Shown here: in pieces, positions 33,225 through 42,392 of the stretch
How positions within the stretch are numbered: position 1 is the first letter of the stretch
Layout of the letters: each line of letters starts with the position of its first letter
Assembly: GCF_002161765.1 (NCBI RefSeq)
Contig: NZ_NFIN01000014.1
Location: forward strand, 26,675 to 90,674
Reading direction: 5' to 3'
DNA length: 64,000 bases
DNA from: Bacteroides sp. An322
GTDB taxonomy: Bacteria; Bacteroidota; Bacteroidia; Bacteroidales; Bacteroidaceae
Notes under the pieces: model-generated
What the model was told of the DNA's origin: nothing
The model's database searches: none
The model's input: the letters and a program-made list of their open reading frames with translations, nothing else
Translations under genes and position numbers: made by a program

Positions 33225-33914
33225 ATTTGCCTCTTCTTCCGCCGCCATCATCGACTTGTGGTGTTTCAACACTTCGGCATCGATGTAGAACACAGTTTCT
33301 TCGGCGAGGTTGTTGATGTGGTCGCCCGCACGTTCCAATTTGCGGAAGATGCCCGCTATTTCCAGGCACAACTTGATTTCTTCAGGATGTTCGTGAGCGT
33401 ATGTTGCTAAGGTTTCGATGGCATTCTTGTTCAGGATGTCCAGTGTTTCGTCTTTGTCGAAAATAGATTTGGCAAGGCTGATGTCTTGTTTCTGCAATGC
33501 GTCGTAAGTGGTGCTGAGCATGTGCAACACCATGTCGAACATATCTTCCAATTGCAGTTCAGCAAATAAAGCTTTGTTTTCGGGCTTCAGTTCGGTGCGG
33601 ATAACGAAGCGCGCGATGCTGTCTGCATAGTCGCCAATACGTTCCAGGTTGGTGTTGATTTTCAGCATGGCGAGTGCGAAGCGCAGGTCTACGGCTACCG
33701 GATTATAGAGAGCGATGAAGTCTTCGATGTCGCTGTCGATGCGTAGTTCGAAGGCGTTGACACGCTTTTCGCGCAAGATGACTTTGTCGGCAAGTTCCAT
33801 ATCGACGTTTAATACGGATTTATAGGCATTTTCCAATTGCTGGTAAACTAACTGCCACATATCGTTTACTTCTGTCTTGATGTTGAGAAGTTCGTTTTCT
33901 ACAAATTTTACCAT
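33219..33914 (-). CDS. phoU: Phosphate signalling regulator PhoU
   Basis: The 231-residue protein has the two three-helix PhoU domains, with paired metal-site segments INTNLERIGDYADSIARF (first half) and RKLERAGDHINNLAEETVFY (second half). PhoU damps phosphate uptake and signalling by contacting PstB and a PhoR-type kinase. It is the last gene of the pst operon and is set off from pstB by a 150-base gap with a stem-loop repeat. No PhoR/PhoB pair adjoins it. Confidence 0.95.
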   Translation of the reverse strand: MVKFVENELLNIKTEVNDMWQLVYQQLENAYKSVLNVDMELADKVILREKRVNAFELRIDSDIEDFIALYNPVAVDLRFALAMLKINTNLERIGDYADSIARFVIRTELKPENKALFAELQLEDMFDMVLHMLSTTYDALQKQDISLAKSIFDKDETLDILNKNAIETLATYAHEHPEEIKLCLEIAGIFRKLERAGDHINNLAEETVFYIDAEVLKHHKSMMAAEEEANS

Positions 33915-33949
33915 GTTCGTTTTTAATTATGGGTTAAAGTTAATGATAA

Positions 33950-34042
33950 AAACGCAGATTATCGCAGATTAACGCGGATTATTCTTTCGCAGAGGATTAA
34001 TTTTGATTTGTAATCTGCGAAAATCTGTGTTAATCTGCGTTT
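33950..34042. repeat. CGCAGATT stem-loop repeat, copy 4
   Basis: AAACGCAGATTATCGCAGAT and TAACGCGGATT on the left pair with AATCTGCGAAAATCTGTGTT and AATCTGCGTTT on the right. It lies between pstB and phoU, both leftward, and could separate phoU expression from the transporter genes. Confidence 0.85.
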
Positions 34043-34064
34043 CTCCATATTATTATATACAAGT

Positions 34065-34817
34065 TTATCCGAAACGCCCCGTGATGTAATTCTGAGTTGC
34101 TTCCTTGTCGGGGCTGGTGAAGATTTTCTTTGTTTCACCGTATTCCACCATTTCGCCCATATAGAAGAAAGCGGTCTTGTTGCTCACACGGGCAGCTTGC
34201 TGCATGCTGTGGGTCACGATGACTACCGTGGTCTGCGAGCTCAGTTCGCAAATCAACTCCTCGATTTTCGAAGTCGAGATAGGGTCGAGTGCCGAAGCGG
34301 GTTCGTCCATCAGCAAGACCGAAGGTTCTACCGCCATGGCGCGAGCGATACACAGACGTTGCTGTTGTCCGCCGGAGAGGTCGTAAGCCGAGGCTTTCAG
34401 CTTGTCTTTTACTTCGTTCCATAAAGCGGCGCCTTTCAGTGCAGTTTCCACACGTTCGGTGATGAAGTCTTTGTCTTTAATTCCGTTTACTCGTAAGCCG
34501 TATGCTACATTTTCGAAGATACTTTTCGGAAACGGGTTAGGGCGTTGGAACACCATGCCCACATTCTTACGTAAGATGTCTACATTGACCGACGGGTCGT
34601 AAATGTTCCGTCCATCAATGTCTATTTCTCCTGTCAGCCGGGTGCCCGGAATCAAATCGTTCATGCGGTTGAACAAGCGCAGGAAAGTTGATTTACCACA
34701 TCCGGAAGGACCGATAAAAGCTACTACCTCATTGTTGGGGATAGTAATATTGATGTTCTTCAGCGCATGGAAGTCGCCGTAATAGAAATCTACGTTTTTA
34801 GCTTCAATCTTATTCAT
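34065..34817 (-). CDS. pstB: Phosphate ABC transporter ATPase PstB
   Basis: The 250-residue ATPase shows Walker [10 protein letters not shown], the PstB-typical [11 protein letters not shown] after it, the signature [14 protein letters not shown], Walker [14 protein letters not shown] and the switch [14 protein letters not shown]. It powers phosphate import through PstA and PstC. It follows pstA by 18 bases. Confidence 0.97.
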   Translation of the reverse strand: MNKIEAKNVDFYYGDFHALKNINITIPNNEVVAFIGPSGCGKSTFLRLFNRMNDLIPGTRLTGEIDIDGRNIYDPSVNVDILRKNVGMVFQRPNPFPKSIFENVAYGLRVNGIKDKDFITERVETALKGAALWNEVKDKLKASAYDLSGGQQQRLCIARAMAVEPSVLLMDEPASALDPISTSKIEELICELSSQTTVVIVTHSMQQAARVSNKTAFFYMGEMVEYGETKKIFTSPDKEATQNYITGRFG

Positions 34818-34835
34818 ACAGATGACGATAATGTG

Positions 34836-35720
34836 TTATTTTGATTTTAGTTTGTTCTCGAAATATTTACGGATGTAATTAGCCAGCAGATTCATAATCA
34901 ATACGATGACTATCAGTACAAAAGCTGTGCCGTAAGCGATAGGGGTTTGTGCTTCGATGTTGGTACCGCTGGTGGCAATTACATACAAGTGATAAGGCAG
35001 TGCCATACATTGGTCGAAGACGCTTGACGGCAATTTCGGTAAGAAGTAGGCTGCACACGTAAAGAGGATAGGAGCTGTTTCGCCCGACACACGTCCCAAT
35101 GAAAGGATTAATCCCGTGATGATGCGGGGCATCGCCATCGGCAGCAACACTTTCCAAATGGTCTGTGCCTTGGTGGCTCCCAGTGCCAGACTTCCTTCCC
35201 GATAGCTGGTAGGGATGTCTTTAAACGCTTCTTCGGTAGTACGGATGACAATCGGCAATGCCAACAGACCCAACGTGAGCGATCCGGCAATGATGCTGTC
35301 GCCGAAATCCAGGTAATTGACGAAGAACGCCATACCGAACAGACCGAATACGATAGACGGGATACCTGCCAGGTTATTGGTCATGGTACGGATGAAGTTT
35401 ACCAATTTTCCTTTCGGTGCATATTCGTTCATGTAGATGCCGCTCATTACGCCTACAGGGAAAGAGAACAAAGCACTTCCTATCATCAAGTAAAATGTAC
35501 CCACAATGGCGGGCCAGATACCTCCCTTGGTCATGCCATCGGTAGGCGCTTGGGTAAGGAAATCCCAGTTAATGACGCTGATGCCTTTTACAATAATGAA
35601 TCCTAGAATGTAAAATAACAGTAACGCAATGAAATAACTGAGTATGCGGAAGCAAATGAACATTCCTTTCTGAATGCCCTTTTTATGCTTCATGTAAGAA
35701 GGGTCGATTTCAACAGCCAT
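34836..35720 (-). CDS. pstA: Phosphate ABC transporter permease PstA
   Basis: A 294-residue permease with six membrane segments. The ABC permease coupling loop is EEAFKDIPTSYREGSLALGATKAQTIWKVLLP at about 161-192, and the C-terminal region contains GRVSGETAPILFT. It forms the channel with PstC in the inner membrane. It starts 3 bases after pstC. Confidence 0.96.
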   Translation of the reverse strand: MAVEIDPSYMKHKKGIQKGMFICFRILSYFIALLLFYILGFIIVKGISVINWDFLTQAPTDGMTKGGIWPAIVGTFYLMIGSALFSFPVGVMSGIYMNEYAPKGKLVNFIRTMTNNLAGIPSIVFGLFGMAFFVNYLDFGDSIIAGSLTLGLLALPIVIRTTEEAFKDIPTSYREGSLALGATKAQTIWKVLLPMAMPRIITGLILSLGRVSGETAPILFTCAAYFLPKLPSSVFDQCMALPYHLYVIATSGTNIEAQTPIAYGTAFVLIVIVLIMNLLANYIRKYFENKLKSK

Positions 35721-35723
35721 AAC

Positions 35724-36917
35724 TTATTTCTTGAATTTATTGCGTGAAGATACGATTTCTACGCAAGAGTTAATAATTAAAGTGATGAAAAAGAGGATGA
35801 CACCTAATAAAAAGAGCGATTGATAATGCGCGCCTCCTGCAGGAGCTTCGCCTAATTCAGCTGCAATAGTTGCCGGAATGGTCCGCAAAGGTTCCAAAAT
35901 GCTGTGAGGCATGACTGCTGCATTACCCGTCACCATCAGTACAGCCATGGTCTCGCCGATAGCACGTCCGATGCCAAGTACAATACCTGAAGTAATACCG
36001 GATATGGAAAAGGGAATCACTACTTTGTAAATGGTTTGCCATTGGGTCGCTCCTAAAGCCAGACTGGCTTCGCGCATATTTCGCGGACAACTGCGCATAG
36101 CATCTTCTGCTACAGTAATAATGGTAGGCAATGCCATGATAGCCAGTACCAGACTACCTGCCAAGCCTGATTCACCTACGGGCAGATTGAATGTCTGTTG
36201 AAGGAATGGAACGATGACTGCCAACCCGAAGAAACCGTAGACTACTGAAGGAATGCCGTTCAGCAATTCGATAATCGGTTTCAGGAACTTACGGGTCTTT
36301 TCGTTCGCCACTTCGGCTAAATAAATGGAAATTGCCAATCCGAAGGGCAAGGCGATGAGGATAGCGAAGAAGCTGACCCATAATGTACCGCTTATCAGTG
36401 GAAGAATACCGAAGATAGGGGAAGGGGTTGCTGTCGGGAACCATTCGTTGCCTAATAAAACATCTTTTGCTGGAATGTTTTGGTCTTCAATATAGCGAAT
36501 GTTTTTTTGACCTTCTATCAGCACATCGGGAACGTATGCGACAATGCCTGGAGTTTGGTAAATCTGTTCGGCAATTTTAGCGCCGGCAAATTCGTATTCC
36601 GCTCCTAATTCTTCTTCCGTGTAATGCTTGTCAAGGTCTTCCAAGCGGAATACGGTGATGGGCATATCCTTTCCGCCCACTTCTTTCCAGTTGGTGATTT
36701 CCTCATCGAAGATGTTCTTGATTTGCTGTGCACTCAGCTTTTTTACATCGTTTTCCTTGTTGAGTGCCAAGACATATCCGTCTTCTACGATGGGATTGTT
36801 GAAGAGGCCTACCGCTTCCTTGAACAGGAAGCCGATAATCAGCAGGATGACCACGCTGGTGGTAAACCCGCTCACGGTAAGTATATACCGTGCGATGTTA
36901 TCAATCAATCTTTTCAT
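35724..36917 (-). CDS. pstC: Phosphate ABC transporter permease PstC with PstS-like insert
   Basis: The 397-residue permease is about 80-100 residues longer than E. coli PstC. TM1 is at about 15-35; then a periplasmic insert of about 130 residues (38-167) precedes TM2 (168-190). Within it ITNWKEVGG (74-82) and its surroundings are nearly the same as residues 130-138 of the PstS encoded just upstream, and QTPGIVAYVPDV (121-132) resembles QTKGAIGYVGLAYL of PstS. The phosphate-binding SGT loop of PstS is missing. The permease coupling loop EDAMRSCPRNMREASLALGATQWQTIYKVV and GRAIGETMAVLMV are normal. Confidence 0.95.
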   Translation of the reverse strand: MKRLIDNIARYILTVSGFTTSVVILLIIGFLFKEAVGLFNNPIVEDGYVLALNKENDVKKLSAQQIKNIFDEEITNWKEVGGKDMPITVFRLEDLDKHYTEEELGAEYEFAGAKIAEQIYQTPGIVAYVPDVLIEGQKNIRYIEDQNIPAKDVLLGNEWFPTATPSPIFGILPLISGTLWVSFFAILIALPFGLAISIYLAEVANEKTRKFLKPIIELLNGIPSVVYGFFGLAVIVPFLQQTFNLPVGESGLAGSLVLAIMALPTIITVAEDAMRSCPRNMREASLALGATQWQTIYKVVIPFSISGITSGIVLGIGRAIGETMAVLMVTGNAAVMPHSILEPLRTIPATIAAELGEAPAGGAHYQSLFLLGVILFFITLIINSCVEIVSSRNKFKK

Positions 36918-36960
36918 ATTCTATATACCTTATTATATATACCTATGTTATGTGTTATGG

Positions 36961-37779
36961 TTAGCGGGGAATGAATCCCAAGTCTAATGTCTTGGCTTGT
37001 CCTTCTTCTGAAGTGGTAAAGTTGAGGAAAGGCATGACGTTCTTTTCGTTTGATTTGTCGTAGTAATAATACAACGGACGGACAATGGGGTATTCTTTCC
37101 GGGTTGCGCTTTCTACCGAAGGGTAGACATAATGTTTGCCTTGGTCGTAGGATACGGCAATTGCTTTTACGTATGGATTCAGGTAAGCCAAGCCTACATA
37201 GCCGATGGCGCCTTTGGTCTGGCGTACCGACTGGATGATGGCACCCGTGGCGGGCATAGAAAGTACACTGCTCATGTAATTCTTGTTATGCAGAACGCTT
37301 TCTTTGAAAAACTCGTATGTACCTGAAGACGTTTCGCGTGAATAAACTACGATACGTGCATCTTCGCCTCCCACTTCTTTCCAATTGGTGATTTTACCGC
37401 GGAAGATGTCTTCCAACTGTTCACGGGTGAGCTGTTTCACGGGATTTTGAGGATTGACAATAACAGCTAGTGCATCGTAAGCTACGATGTATTCGCAAGG
37501 TTCATGCTTAGCCTGTTTCATCTTCATTTTCTCGCTGAACTTGATTTTTCTAGATGCCATTGCCAAGTCGGTTGTTCCGTCGAGCAAGGCTGAAATTCCT
37601 ACACCGCTACCTCCTCCCGTTACAGTTACTGTAGCAGAGGGATTCTTTTTCATATACATTTCCGATAATTCTTGAGTGAGAGGAAGTACGGTGTCGCTTC
37701 CTTTGATGCGTTGTGCCATCAGCATGTCCGGCAGACATGTGCAGCATGCTAATAAGAAAAAAGAAACATATTTCTTCAT
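36961..37779 (-). CDS. pstS: Phosphate-binding protein PstS
   Basis: The 272-residue protein has a signal peptide (to MLMAQ). The periplasmic binding fold shows the phosphate contacts of the family: IKGSDTVLPL at the start of the mature chain, GGGSGVGISALLDG, and SRETSSGTYEFF at 147-158. It captures inorganic phosphate for PstCAB. It leads the operon, with a promoter and a Pho-box-like repeat upstream. Confidence 0.96.
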   Translation of the reverse strand: MKKYVSFFLLACCTCLPDMLMAQRIKGSDTVLPLTQELSEMYMKKNPSATVTVTGGGSGVGISALLDGTTDLAMASRKIKFSEKMKMKQAKHEPCEYIVAYDALAVIVNPQNPVKQLTREQLEDIFRGKITNWKEVGGEDARIVVYSRETSSGTYEFFKESVLHNKNYMSSVLSMPATGAIIQSVRQTKGAIGYVGLAYLNPYVKAIAVSYDQGKHYVYPSVESATRKEYPIVRPLYYYYDKSNEKNVMPFLNFTTSEEGQAKTLDLGFIPR

Positions 37780-37823
37780 ACGCCGTTAATATTCAGTTTT
37801 TTGATTGCTAAAATTTAACGGTT

Positions 37824-37870
37824 CAAAGGTACAATGATTTTCTCGAAAGGGGTGTTACAAACTTGTTACA
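37824..37870 (-). promoter_or_regulatory. Promoter of the pst operon with Pho-box-like direct repeat
   Basis: The -7 box TACCTTTG is at 37831-37824 on the minus strand. Upstream, TGTAACA-AGTT-TGTAACA (37870-37853) forms two 7-base direct repeats with an 11-base period, in the position of the -33 element, which otherwise lacks a match. Spacing and position are like the E. coli Pho box (two TGTCAT-type repeats, 11-base period, replacing -35). Confidence 0.65.
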
Positions 37871-37898
37871 TAGCTAAGTCATTTCAATGAATGTTTGA

Positions 37899-38561
37899 TC
37901 AGTCTTTGAATAATTGTATTTTTGCTCCGAAGGAGAATCGGAGGATATCTTTCATTTTCAGGCTGCTGTTTGTTATTTTGCTAATAATATAAAGTTCGCA
38001 ACTGCTTATTTCATAGAATAAGCTGATATGTTTGATGAGATTGTTATCCAAATTCAAATTGATACGTTGTCCGATGAAAATATACGGACGTAGTTTGGTG
38101 CTGAAATTGTAGTATCGGTTCGGATAACGTCCTGGTTCTTGTTTCCAAAATTCTTCTCCAGCTATGGTAGTGACGTATAATCCGCAATAGAATGGTTCCA
38201 AAGCCCAATGCTCATCAAAGCTCATGCTCCAAGGGATATAGTTTTGCTTGACAGTAAAGGTCAGTCGGAACTTATCCGCATATTTGGAAGGTAAGAATCC
38301 GACTAGAAAGTCGGTTTCCCATTGCCTGCGTTTCCCATAATCCCATCCTATTCCGAAGGCGGACACTCCCATTCCGCCGGCATATTGGTATTTGACGTGT
38401 GTGGGGCGCAACCGTTCCCAGCCTTCGTATTTCTGATGTATTCGTTTATCCCATTTCCGTGGGAGAACTGCTTCAAGTGAATCAGTCGGATTGGCAATAA
38501 CAGGTGTGAAGGCAATAGAAAATAACAGAATTGCTAATATATTAATAAGGTATTGTTTCAT
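37899..38561 (-). CDS. Exported protein of unknown function, probable outer-membrane barrel
   Basis: With ATG 38561 as start the product has 220 residues and a signal peptide (ILAILLFSIAFTPVIA). The upstream in-frame ATG at 38648 would lie deep in the preceding gene and add a segment that looks nothing like a signal peptide. The mature part has alternating aromatic strands (HVKYQYAGGMGVSAFGIGWDYGKRRQW, RYYNFSTKLRPYIFIGQR), typical of a small barrel. The start overlaps the end of the phosphoesterase gene by 20 bases, so the two are likely coupled. I do not recognise a family. Confidence 0.7.
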   Translation of the reverse strand: MKQYLINILAILLFSIAFTPVIANPTDSLEAVLPRKWDKRIHQKYEGWERLRPTHVKYQYAGGMGVSAFGIGWDYGKRRQWETDFLVGFLPSKYADKFRLTFTVKQNYIPWSMSFDEHWALEPFYCGLYVTTIAGEEFWKQEPGRYPNRYYNFSTKLRPYIFIGQRINLNLDNNLIKHISLFYEISSCELYIISKITNSSLKMKDILRFSFGAKIQLFKD

Positions 38562-39378
38562 AAGTGTAAGAGTCTGGGGTGAAAATAAAATGAAGCAAAG
38601 TACGTTTTTTGATGCAGGGGGCTGTATAATAAAATATGCCGTCTTCAAAAATGTCTTCTACAGCAAGGCTATGCGTATGTCCAGCCAAGCAGAATTGCAG
38701 AGAAGGGTACTCATCTATATAATGTTGGAACACACGGGCGATGTTATTATTGAATTGTTCTGTATAAGGTGCGGCATGCATGGCTACGATAGTCCGGGCT
38801 ATTCCTGCGGGCAAGTTGCTTAAATCATTTTCAATATAGGCAAAGTCGGGCACAGCTTCTGAATAATCAAATTCCAGTGCATTGGTGTTCAGGCATACAA
38901 AATGGGTGTTTCCGGCATGGAACGAGAAGTTCTCATCTCCGAAAATGATTCTGAAAACGTCTTGTCCGGTAGCTAGGCAATCGTGATTTCCTAATAAACA
39001 TACATAAGGGACATCCAACTTGTTTAAGATGTCGCGTTGTAATTCGAATTCTAATTTCAGCCCGAAATCGGAAAGGTCTCCGGTATGAATGACAAAATCT
39101 ACATTTTCCATTTGGTTAATGGCATATACGGCATCTTCTGTTTCATCATACCAGCGTTGTGTATCACTGATGAATACAAAAGAAAATGCGTCTTTTCCTT
39201 GCAATGCTGATTCAATCCTTTTGATATTTTTAGCATTGATTCCAGTTTCTCCGTCAATATCCAAGTCGTATGGATGAAATTCTATCATGTCACATCCCGT
39301 CAGTATCCCTAAAGGAAGAATAGACAGACATAACTGAAAGTATTTGGAATATTTTTTCAGTTTGTTAGTTAGATACAT
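38542..39378 (-). CDS. Metallophosphoesterase lipoprotein
   Basis: Starting at ATG 39378 gives 278 residues with a lipoprotein signal (LPLGILTGCD). An upstream ATG at 39408 falls on a near-consensus -7 box (AATCTTTG, 39413-39406) and is rejected. Calcineurin-like motifs are present in order: ISDTQRW (Gln where His is usual), HTGDLSDFG, LGNHDC, VAMHAAPY and AGHTHSL. The enzyme should hydrolyse a phosphate ester at the cell envelope with two metal ions. Its position just upstream of the pst promoter region hints at phosphate acquisition, but the substrate is unknown. Confidence 0.85.
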   Translation of the reverse strand: MYLTNKLKKYSKYFQLCLSILPLGILTGCDMIEFHPYDLDIDGETGINAKNIKRIESALQGKDAFSFVFISDTQRWYDETEDAVYAINQMENVDFVIHTGDLSDFGLKLEFELQRDILNKLDVPYVCLLGNHDCLATGQDVFRIIFGDENFSFHAGNTHFVCLNTNALEFDYSEAVPDFAYIENDLSNLPAGIARTIVAMHAAPYTEQFNNNIARVFQHYIDEYPSLQFCLAGHTHSLAVEDIFEDGIFYYTAPCIKKRTLLHFIFTPDSYTYETIPY

Positions 39379-39511
39379 AGTTTGCAATGTGTTTAGTGGT
39401 TTTAGCAAAGATTGCTAAAAAAGTTCACATGCGTTTTATTTGTATTACAGAAAAACTGTTCTAAATTGCTGATAGCTTTTATTTAGACCAGTAAATAGGG
39501 TAAATCGGCAA

Positions 39512-40651
39512 TTATTCTGTCGTAAATTTATATGCTGTATGGCTTTGGAATATATCTCCGGGATATAAGACAGTGGAGGGGAATTGCGGGTTATTGGGAC
39601 TGTCCTGGAAATGGCAAGTCTCAAAACATACAGCTGCACGGAAAGGATAATAAATGTTTTGTTTTCCTTTGACTTTCCCTTTCAGTCCGTTGCCTGTATA
39701 GATATGGATAGCAGGTTCAGTAGTATAGATTTCCATTTTTCGTCCGCTTACTTTATCATAAATCCAAGCTGCCGGCTGGGTATCATCTCCGGGATGATTC
39801 AATGCCCAGGCATGGTCATAACCGTTTACGATGTTCAGCTGTCCGTAGTTATCATTGATGTGCTCGGATAGCAGATGAGGCTCTCTGAAATCAAGTGGGG
39901 TAGAATCTACGGGCCATAGTTCACCCGTTACGCATTTGTTCCGGTCGTATGTACTGAAATAATCGGCGTCTACCCACATCGTTTGGTTTTCTATGTTTTG
40001 GTTTAAATTGCCCGAGATATTGAAGAAAGAGTGATTGCATAAGTTGAGTACGGTCGGCTTATCGGTTGTTGCTTCATAACGGATGTCTAAAGCATTATCT
40101 TCTGTTATGGTATAAGTGACGAACAGATTCAAATTGCCGGGGAAGCCGTTTTCTCCATCAGGCGAAAGGTAATTTAATGTAATGGAAGAAGGAGTGGCTT
40201 GGGTCACTTTCCACATTCTTGCTCCGAAATTGGGGTCTCCTCCGTGGGCGGTATGTCCCAATAAATGGTTAGCCTGAAGATGATAGGTTTTTCCGTCTAA
40301 GGTATATTGTGCGTTTAAGATGCGTCCGATGTATCTGCCTACCGTAGCTCCGTAATTTTGTGATTGGCTTATGTAATCGTGTATATTGGAGAAGCCGCAT
40401 ACCACATCTTCCAATTTCCCATTCCGGTCAGGTGTCATGAGTGCTACTACTCGCGCGCCATAATTGGTAATACAAGCTTCCATGCCGTTCCGGTTGGCTA
40501 TCTTATATAAGCCGGTCTTTTGCCCTTCCACTTTTTGTCGGAAGTCTTTCGGGTTCAGTCCCGATGCGGTTGTAAACCGATGGTTTCCGCAAGATGCGAT
40601 TATAAATAGAAGTGTAATGCTGATTATCGAAAGTAAGTAAGTGTGTCTCAT
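39512..40651 (-). CDS. galM: Aldose 1-epimerase lipoprotein
   Basis: The 379-residue protein has a lipoprotein signal (LLFIIASCGN). GalM-family motifs are NGMEACITNYGARVVAL, YGATVGRYIGRI, HTAHGGDPNFG, NLCNHSFFNISG with the catalytic His, the DHAWAL strand and CFETCHFQDSPN with the catalytic Glu. It interconverts alpha and beta anomers of galactose, glucose or related sugars, here probably in the periplasm. It stands alone, without sugar-metabolic neighbours. Confidence 0.93.
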   Translation of the reverse strand: MRHTYLLSIISITLLFIIASCGNHRFTTASGLNPKDFRQKVEGQKTGLYKIANRNGMEACITNYGARVVALMTPDRNGKLEDVVCGFSNIHDYISQSQNYGATVGRYIGRILNAQYTLDGKTYHLQANHLLGHTAHGGDPNFGARMWKVTQATPSSITLNYLSPDGENGFPGNLNLFVTYTITEDNALDIRYEATTDKPTVLNLCNHSFFNISGNLNQNIENQTMWVDADYFSTYDRNKCVTGELWPVDSTPLDFREPHLLSEHINDNYGQLNIVNGYDHAWALNHPGDDTQPAAWIYDKVSGRKMEIYTTEPAIHIYTGNGLKGKVKGKQNIYYPFRAAVCFETCHFQDSPNNPQFPSTVLYPGDIFQSHTAYKFTTE

Positions 40652-40797
40652 AATCTTGATTCTTTTATAGATTCTATCGGAACAAAGTTATAATAATTGG
40701 GAATAATATGAAAGCAGAGAAGAATATTTATTTTAGAAATATACGTGTAGATTGAATCTTTTCATTAGTTTTGCAGCGTCATTAATCAAAATGTGTA

Positions 40798-42303
40798 ATG
40801 GAAGAAGCAAATGTAAAAAATGTATATGTCGGAGGAAATCGGAAGAACAGCCTGATAAACCAGAAAATGATATGCCGTATTTTAGGTTTCTTGTTGTTTA
40901 TCGAAGGAATGATGTTATTGGTATGTGCAGGAGTTTCCTTATTTTATCATGAGTCGGATTATATTTATTTTGTCTATTCTACCTTGATAACAGTGGGGGC
41001 TGGAGGGCTTTTGGTTTTCTTGGGAAGAAAAGCAGAGAATAAGTTGACACGAAGAGACGGATACTGTATTGTGGCGTTTACGTGGATTCTGTTTTCTGCT
41101 TTCGGTATGCTTCCTTTTCTTATTAGCGGGGCGATACCTTCGGTGGCGGATGCTTTTTTTGAAATTGTATCGGGATTCACCACCACCGGTGCTACAATTT
41201 TGGATAATATCAAATCGCTTTCGCACGGTATATTGTTCTGGCGCAGTTTCTCGCATTGGATAGGCGGTTTGGGAATTGTATTCTTCACCATAGCCGTATT
41301 GCCTATTTTTGGAGTTGGGAATCAGGTGTTGTTCTCTGCAGAGGCAACGGGAGTGACTCACGATAAAATCCATCCTAAAGTCAGCATCATGGCGAAATGG
41401 TTGTGGACCGTTTACTTGATTCTGACGGTTTCGGAAACTTTGTTGCTGGTGTGGGGAGGCATGGGTTGGTTTGATGCCGTATGCCATTCGTTCTCTACAA
41501 CGGCTACAGGAGGATTTTCTACTAAGCAATCGAGTGTGGCATATTGGAATTCTCCTTTTATCGAGTATGTCATTGCTATTTTTATGATGCTTTCCTCACT
41601 TAATTTCTCGTTGTATTTCATGTGCCTGAAAGGGAAATTCCGTCATTTATGGAAAGACGATGAAGTGAGAGGATTTTTCATCTCAGTCTTTACCGTAACC
41701 CTGATTATTACAGTTTCACTTGTGATTTATAATCATTATGATATAGAAAAAGCCTTTCGGAAAGCGTTATTTCAAGTGGTTACGGTACACAGCTCTACCG
41801 GTTTTACAACTGATGATTATAACTATTGGATGCCGTTCACATGGATGCTGATTGTGTATGCGACGGTGGTTGGTGGATGTACCGGTTCTACCAGTGGAGG
41901 TATTAAGGTGATGCGTTTGCTTATTCTTTTGCGCAATGCCAAAAACGAATTGGCTCGTCTTATTCATCCGCGTGCCGTATTTCCGGTAAAAATAAACCGT
42001 CAAACGGTAGACCCTATGACTATCTCGGCGGTTACGACCTTTACTTTGTTGTTTTTGATATGCGGTTTTGTGGGGTGGATTGCCCTGATGATGATGGGGG
42101 TAGAGCTAACCGATGCGTTTGGTGTGGTTTATTCCAGTATGGGTAATGCCGGTGTGGCTTTAGGTAATTACGGACCTGCGTTTTCGTGGAGTGGGCTTCC
42201 CGATGGTGCCAAATGGATACTGTCTTTCCTGATGTTATTAGGCCGTTTGGAGTTGTATGCCATTCTGTTGATGTTTGTTCCTAGTTTCTGGCATAACCGT
42301 TAG
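40798..42303 (+). CDS. trkH: TrkH family potassium transport subunit
   Basis: A 501-residue membrane protein with the four membrane-pore-membrane repeats of the TrkH/KtrB family. Filter regions include GFTTTGATIL, STTATGGFSTK, HSSTGFTTDDYN and SSMGNAGVALG. It takes up K+ with a cytoplasmic TrkA-type gating protein, which is not in this window. A -7-like TAGTTTTG is at 40766-40773. A strong terminator follows at 42325. Confidence 0.93.
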   Translation: MEEANVKNVYVGGNRKNSLINQKMICRILGFLLFIEGMMLLVCAGVSLFYHESDYIYFVYSTLITVGAGGLLVFLGRKAENKLTRRDGYCIVAFTWILFSAFGMLPFLISGAIPSVADAFFEIVSGFTTTGATILDNIKSLSHGILFWRSFSHWIGGLGIVFFTIAVLPIFGVGNQVLFSAEATGVTHDKIHPKVSIMAKWLWTVYLILTVSETLLLVWGGMGWFDAVCHSFSTTATGGFSTKQSSVAYWNSPFIEYVIAIFMMLSSLNFSLYFMCLKGKFRHLWKDDEVRGFFISVFTVTLIITVSLVIYNHYDIEKAFRKALFQVVTVHSSTGFTTDDYNYWMPFTWMLIVYATVVGGCTGSTSGGIKVMRLLILLRNAKNELARLIHPRAVFPVKINRQTVDPMTISAVTTFTLLFLICGFVGWIALMMMGVELTDAFGVVYSSMGNAGVALGNYGPAFSWSGLPDGAKWILSFLMLLGRLELYAILLMFVPSFWHNR

Positions 42304-42324
42304 GTAGTTGATAATTGATAGGTT

Positions 42325-42380
42325 GAGAAGAAGGTGTTTTAGAATGAAATCTCATTTTATGTCACCTTCTTCTCTTTTTT
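42325..42380 (+). terminator. Terminator of trkH
   Basis: GAGAAGAAGGTG pairs perfectly with CACCTTCTTCTC (12 base pairs, 26-base loop), followed by six T. It lies between convergent trkH and the lipid cluster. Confidence 0.85.
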
Positions 42381-42392
42381 CTGAAAATAGGA

